The translations under genes were made by a program, and so were the position numbers. Shown one piece after another: positions 59,525 to 64,000 of a stretch of DNA of 64,000 bases. Source of the stretch: Chanos chanos (taxonomy: Eukaryota > Chordata > Actinopteri > Gonorynchiformes > Chanidae); contig NC_044499.1 of assembly GCF_902362185.1 (NCBI RefSeq), positions 47,118,315 through 47,182,314 of the forward strand, given 5' to 3'. The notes below the pieces were generated by a model. It did no database searches and had not been told where the DNA came from. It was given only the letters and a program-made list of their open reading frames with translations. Within the stretch, counting starts at the first letter, position 1; each line of letters opens with the position of its first letter.

Positions 59525-61122
59525 TAAGGCATTAAGCTAGCTATTCCACGTCCTACACATCGATAACTACTCCAAGCACATCAAGGGGCAATGCTGAGTG
59601 AAGGAGTAGAGTAGAGCATTCATCATGGATTGCCACAGCTGCTAAACGAAAGTTCAATGAACTCTGGAGGCTGTACCGCATTGTCTGGTGTGTTCTCTAC
59701 CAATGGCTTAACGGCACACTGATGAGAGGCACAGCGGAGGGGGAACAGAAATTCTGTCAAGCGACCGCAGTTTGCGAACGCTGATGGGCGGTCAACATGA
59801 CAAATGACTGGCAATGTTCCTGGCCTCTTTGACTCCTTTATGGGTAGTATTCAGTATTCATAGCAACATTTTGCATACAGATTTATGAATCCTAACTTGG
59901 CAGAATAAACCCATAAGGGTTTTGACTAACTTCAAGTGGATAGGCGTGTACGAATCCAAGAAAATTTATCTAAAACGTTGCTTACACGGCCCCTTTTCAT
60001 CCAAGAAACAGTTACTAAGCGACAGACTTGAGCAACGTTGCTGTTGTTAGAGAGGTCTGTTGGGGATTGGTGTACATTTTACTTGAAAGGAGAATGTTTC
60101 CCAAAGGGAATACTTTCTTATGATATAAACAAACGTACGTGTTAAAAAAATAGTTATTAAAGTCGCAGCTGACAAACATAATCTACATAAACACAATCTA
60201 TTCTCCAAACTTAATCCTTAGCAATGGGGGCCAGTGGGTTAATCCGTCTGGCAAGCTGTCAGTAGAATCGAAGAGGGCGTAGAGAACGGTTACGGTTCCT
60301 ATGACAAAATATATGATGTCTCTGACCCCGAACAAAATGTGCTTAATAGGTTTGAAATAGGTTGAAAATTATAATCTCTTCTGATAATACCATTCTGCTT
60401 AACTGCATAAAATGCATAACTTTTTCGAAATATGATATTATGATATTATATGCTATTAACTCGTTCTCTAAGCATCCTGCGATACATTAACGAACACGTT
60501 AAAGATATTATCTACTAATTTGAATAGGTTAGTTACCTGCCTGCAATTCAAAGCCATTTAACAATACTGACAACCACATATCAAGAACTTATACATGAAT
60601 AATTAAGTTATTTCACGGATATAGTCTATATTAGATGCTCTCATATGTGAAGTGTTTCACAGATAGTAAGCCAGATCGCCAACTATGAAGCTATGCCACA
60701 ATGGTCCCAAACGGCAAGGTTTCGTTAAACTAGCTTAAGGTCATCTCATTCACGTTAGCTGAGCTAGCTTAACGAGTTGGTTGCTAGCTCACGTCCTGTG
60801 CCTTTCTGTACAAACGCCGGCAATAGGCAACATTTAGCTAGTTAGCATACTTCACTTAGTGCACGCCAACCTGGTGTTTCACATTGACAGCTTGACACTA
60901 TGCAAGTACGAAACTGTTTCGTAGTCCTGCTGATTTTACTAAGCTGGTTAAATAAGGTGTCGAAGATAAAACATTTCCTGCATATAGATCAACGCGTGTT
61001 AACTTCACGTTAGGTGTTGCTACAGATAAATTAAGCTAGGTTATAATAGCTAGCAAGACACAAACATTGTTGCCGATTATGCTCTTCAAACAAAAAGGAC
61101 AATGACAAGAGCTGTGTCTTAC

Positions 61123-61270
61123 CTTTGAGCCAGCCTACTGTTGGACCATTTCATCTGAAGTCTTCTGAGTCTTTTTCTGAAAGCTAACGTTTTTATCGAC
61201 ACACGCATCCATAGACAACCAGACCAGCTACCACACACAGACACACCAGCAGTACTGACAGATGGATCTC
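61123..61270 (-). other. gpam: Probable first (non-coding) exon of gpam
   Basis: On the - strand CTCAAAG|GTAAGAC gives a strong donor (GT at 61122-61121), ending a presumed leader exon. The transcription start near 61250-61280 is a guess; no TATA box is evident. Confidence 0.4.
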
Positions 61271-61289
61271 GCTCTGGTGGCTTGAGCAG

Positions 61290-64000
61290 AGAGTGTCGTC
61301 CTCTAAAGGGTTTCTAAAATTGTAGACGCAAGAGGCCGCTGCTCGACACTGTAAAGTACAGTACAGTTACTTCACAACAACTGAGCCTTGAATAATTTTG
61401 AGGATGTACAACATATCCTCTCAGATCTTGTATTTCTGTAAATAAGCGACATCTTAACATTTAATACTCAGTGTAAAAGTAATTTGCTACTGTGTTGAAT
61501 TCATTTTCTGATGTGTATTACATCATTGCTCAGCGGGGCTCATCTTTTGAAGGCGCAACGACGTAACTTATCGTATTCTGTTCAGTTAACGCTGTTAAAT
61601 ACATGGCCGATGCTATCTGATTTTCTTTCATCGTAAAATATATAAAAACTTTCATCTCTGAAAAATCTTACTTAATGATGTCAGAACAGTCTTAAGTTTA
61701 AAGTATGCTTATCATGCTAGTGAGATAGACTTGGACGTCCGACTCATACTGTGCTCAGATACAGATCTATGCAGGATATCTAGGCGGTTTGGCTGGTGAA
61801 TAAGCCAAATTTGCTAATCTAAAATGTCATTATGTAATACATTAATAGGTTGATATGAGGGTTTGTAGCTCAGATCAAGTGTCTCTCCGTGTGTTATCCG
61901 AAATATTTTGCAATTATGTCTCCATGTTCTTTATGGTTTGTTTAAGATCAGTAAAAGGATTTCAAGCATTGTGAACTTATAACCATAGCTCTGACCATTA
62001 AAACGCTAAGCGTGGAGATTAGCAGTGAAATGTGACCAGACTGAACAAATGAAATTGCTGCACCTTTAAATGCAGAGCATTATGTTGATTATAACACAGA
62101 GTTTGGGCAGAATTCCCAGCTCCTCATTCAAATGCACCACTGGTTTTCTGCTCTTCAGAACCTGTGAGTGCAAGACTGACCTTTTCAAAGAAAACTTGCA
62201 AGCCATGCCAAGACAGGGTTCTCCTACAATGGACACAATGGAGGTAGGATTTGATTCTTTATGTCAGCTTTTGGCAGAGAGAGAGAGAGAGAGAGAGAGT
62301 TTTAGTGTCTGGCGTCTGGGTTCCTCACACATCCACACAGGCACACAGCACAGAGCAGAGTAGTTTTCCTATGTTCTGCGCACCAAAGTTACATAATATG
62401 ATGAAATCTCTCAGATGAGTCTTTTGTCAGCTATGTTGTTTGCTGTAACACTAGCCACCCCCTGGCCCAAGGCTGTAAGGGTTGATCTAAAACAGCTCCA
62501 GTTATCTCTTAGTCATTCAGCTCTAATGCATCCCAATGGCCTGTTCCATTCTGATGTTAATGCTGTCCAGCGCACCTGTGAAAGCACCATTACTTTGCTC
62601 TAATGAGACTGTATCAAAAAACTGTGTGTTTTAGCCGCCTCCATTTTTATTTCAGCCTGTTGAAATTATTTGCCTGTTTTCTCTTTGACTGTTCTTGAAT
62701 TAGAAATAAAGTGTTGTATTAGTCATTAGATAAATGGGCCATAAGCCATTTATTATCATGTTAAACAAGAAAACCAGATGAAAAAAAAAATCACAGGCAT
62801 GCCAGATGTCTGTCCTTGGGGCTGTCACTCTGGGCTGTGATTATGTCACTGCAAAATAAGAATATATTCTATTTTCATGTCAACAATGAGTTCAGTTTCC
62901 ATAAATAAAGAAATCACAATTTGTACGGATTAAACGTGTCTGTCCGTGGTGGATTACTGTGAGACAATTCTGTTTCAAGAGTATTAAAAGCATAGACACG
63001 CCTGTCGCTAGGAGACCCCGTTGACCTCCTCTATCCGTCACTCCCACTTTTAAAGACACAATCCACGACTTTCATACCAACGGGAGACACCTAGTCTGGG
63101 GATGAATGCTGATTCTCTCACAATGTCTCTGTGACTCTCTTCTGTGACTGAAACAGAATCCCTGTGAATGGCGCTATCACGTTTGGGCAGACTTTTGTCC
63201 CCTGCTTCAATACCTGTATCTTATCAGATTCTCCATCATGGTTCAGGAATAAACCGTCAGCACAGTCATGTTTAAGGTCCTGACAATGCGTTTTGTCACA
63301 TGAATGGGTTTTGTTTCTGGCTGGTTTTTTAAGTCTACATTTTAAACAGAGGAAAACTGATCAGTTATTATCGCTGATAAGTACTTTACCTGTCAGTTAC
63401 TGCATCAATCATCAGTCTAATTCATTCTGTGGAAGAGTCTGGTTGGTAATTCACCTCTTTACTTGACATTATAAATTGTCATACTGGGCTTTTATGAAAA
63501 GGAAATGTGCAAAGTATCAAAACAACGGCCCGCTTAAATTCCTAAGCGTCGCTTGTCACCCTCCCGTGCATGTCCTTAAATCAATGAGATTAAAGATGAA
63601 AGGGCCATTACCACGCTTTTGAAAACAAAAACACAGTTTCAGTTACTCCACGCTGAAACAGAATGACCCTGATGACAGAGCCAGTGCAAGGCCATTGTAA
63701 GACAGACACAGACACAGTGGGAACTGTTAGGTAACATCTTAAACAGATCTCTACCTCAAACGCAGCTGACTCAGTTTGACTGATGGACATTACATAAGAG
63801 TTTGTGTGTGAAAGGGAAACATTCCTTGATAGTTCAGATCTCAACTCATCATTCCAGAGATCTTTGAATGGTTGCCAAACCCTCGGAAGGGGAGAGAGAA
63901 ACGAGAGCATTAGACTGTATTCATATCAGTGGCTAAGCACCACACACGTCCAAGAATGACACTTAGCGGCATGTAATGGCTTTTATGACATTTAATGTAT
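61290..64000. other. Upstream of gpam, nothing recognised
   Basis: Presumed gpam promoter and intergenic DNA. No exon of a known gene, RNA gene or transposon was recognised on either strand. A short GA tract lies at 62276-62300. Confidence 0.4.

Larger units (their letters stand above)
57263..61122 (-). other. gpam: First intron of gpam
   Basis: A 3.9-kb leader intron, typical of GPAM genes. No coding exon was recognised inside. It holds a (GT)n tract at 58122-58147 and an imperfect GA-rich tract at 59431-59524. An alternative first exon inside it cannot be excluded. Confidence 0.45.

Overview
The window is vertebrate nuclear DNA, most likely from a ray-finned (teleost) fish. Every gene is split into short exons with GT/AG introns, poly(A) signals are AATAAA or ATTAAA, microsatellites are frequent, and each protein reads like the fish counterpart of a known vertebrate gene. 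The species cannot be named from sequence alone. All exon boundaries below were set by hand from reading frame, splice consensus and remembered family alignments. All seven coding sequences join in frame from ATG to stop.

Layout. (1) 1-15.3 kb holds three parvalbumin-family genes in tandem on the + strand. Two are muscle-type beta parvalbumins (CDS 1345-2498 and 7825-9070) and the third is oncomodulin-like (12464-15092). All encode 109 residues with identical exon sizes and phases, and each has a TATA box and a MEF2-like site in its promoter. A 28-bp minisatellite lies between the first two. (2) 16.7-25.7 kb: ccz1 (+), a subunit of the Mon1-Ccz1 Rab7 exchange factor. (3) 26.7-34.0 kb: dlgap5/HURP (+), a mitotic spindle protein with a cell-cycle-type promoter. 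(4) 34.0-40.7 kb: rsph10b (-), a MORN-repeat radial-spoke protein that converges on dlgap5 so that the two 3' ends touch or overlap. (5) 40.8 to about 42.3 kb: no gene seen. (6) About 42.3-61.3 kb: gpam (-), mitochondrial glycerol-3-phosphate acyltransferase 1, with a probable long 3' UTR and a 3.9-kb first intron. (7) 61.3-64 kb: no gene recognised.

The genes do not form a pathway. The order OCM - CCZ1 - RSPH10B, with the same orientations, is also the order I recall on human 7p22.1, so this is an old vertebrate neighbourhood. In this window dlgap5 sits between ccz1 and rsph10b, and gpam follows rsph10b. In human those two genes lie on other chromosomes (14q and 10q).

I found no sign of a wholly undescribed system. 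The more interesting points are the shared parvalbumin promoter module, a possible gene-conversion tract between the two muscle parvalbumins, the dlgap5/rsph10b 3'-end overlap, repeated exons and tandem acceptors in dlgap5, a long CT microsatellite in a gpam splice-acceptor region, and an inverted-repeat transposon with intact-looking target duplications.
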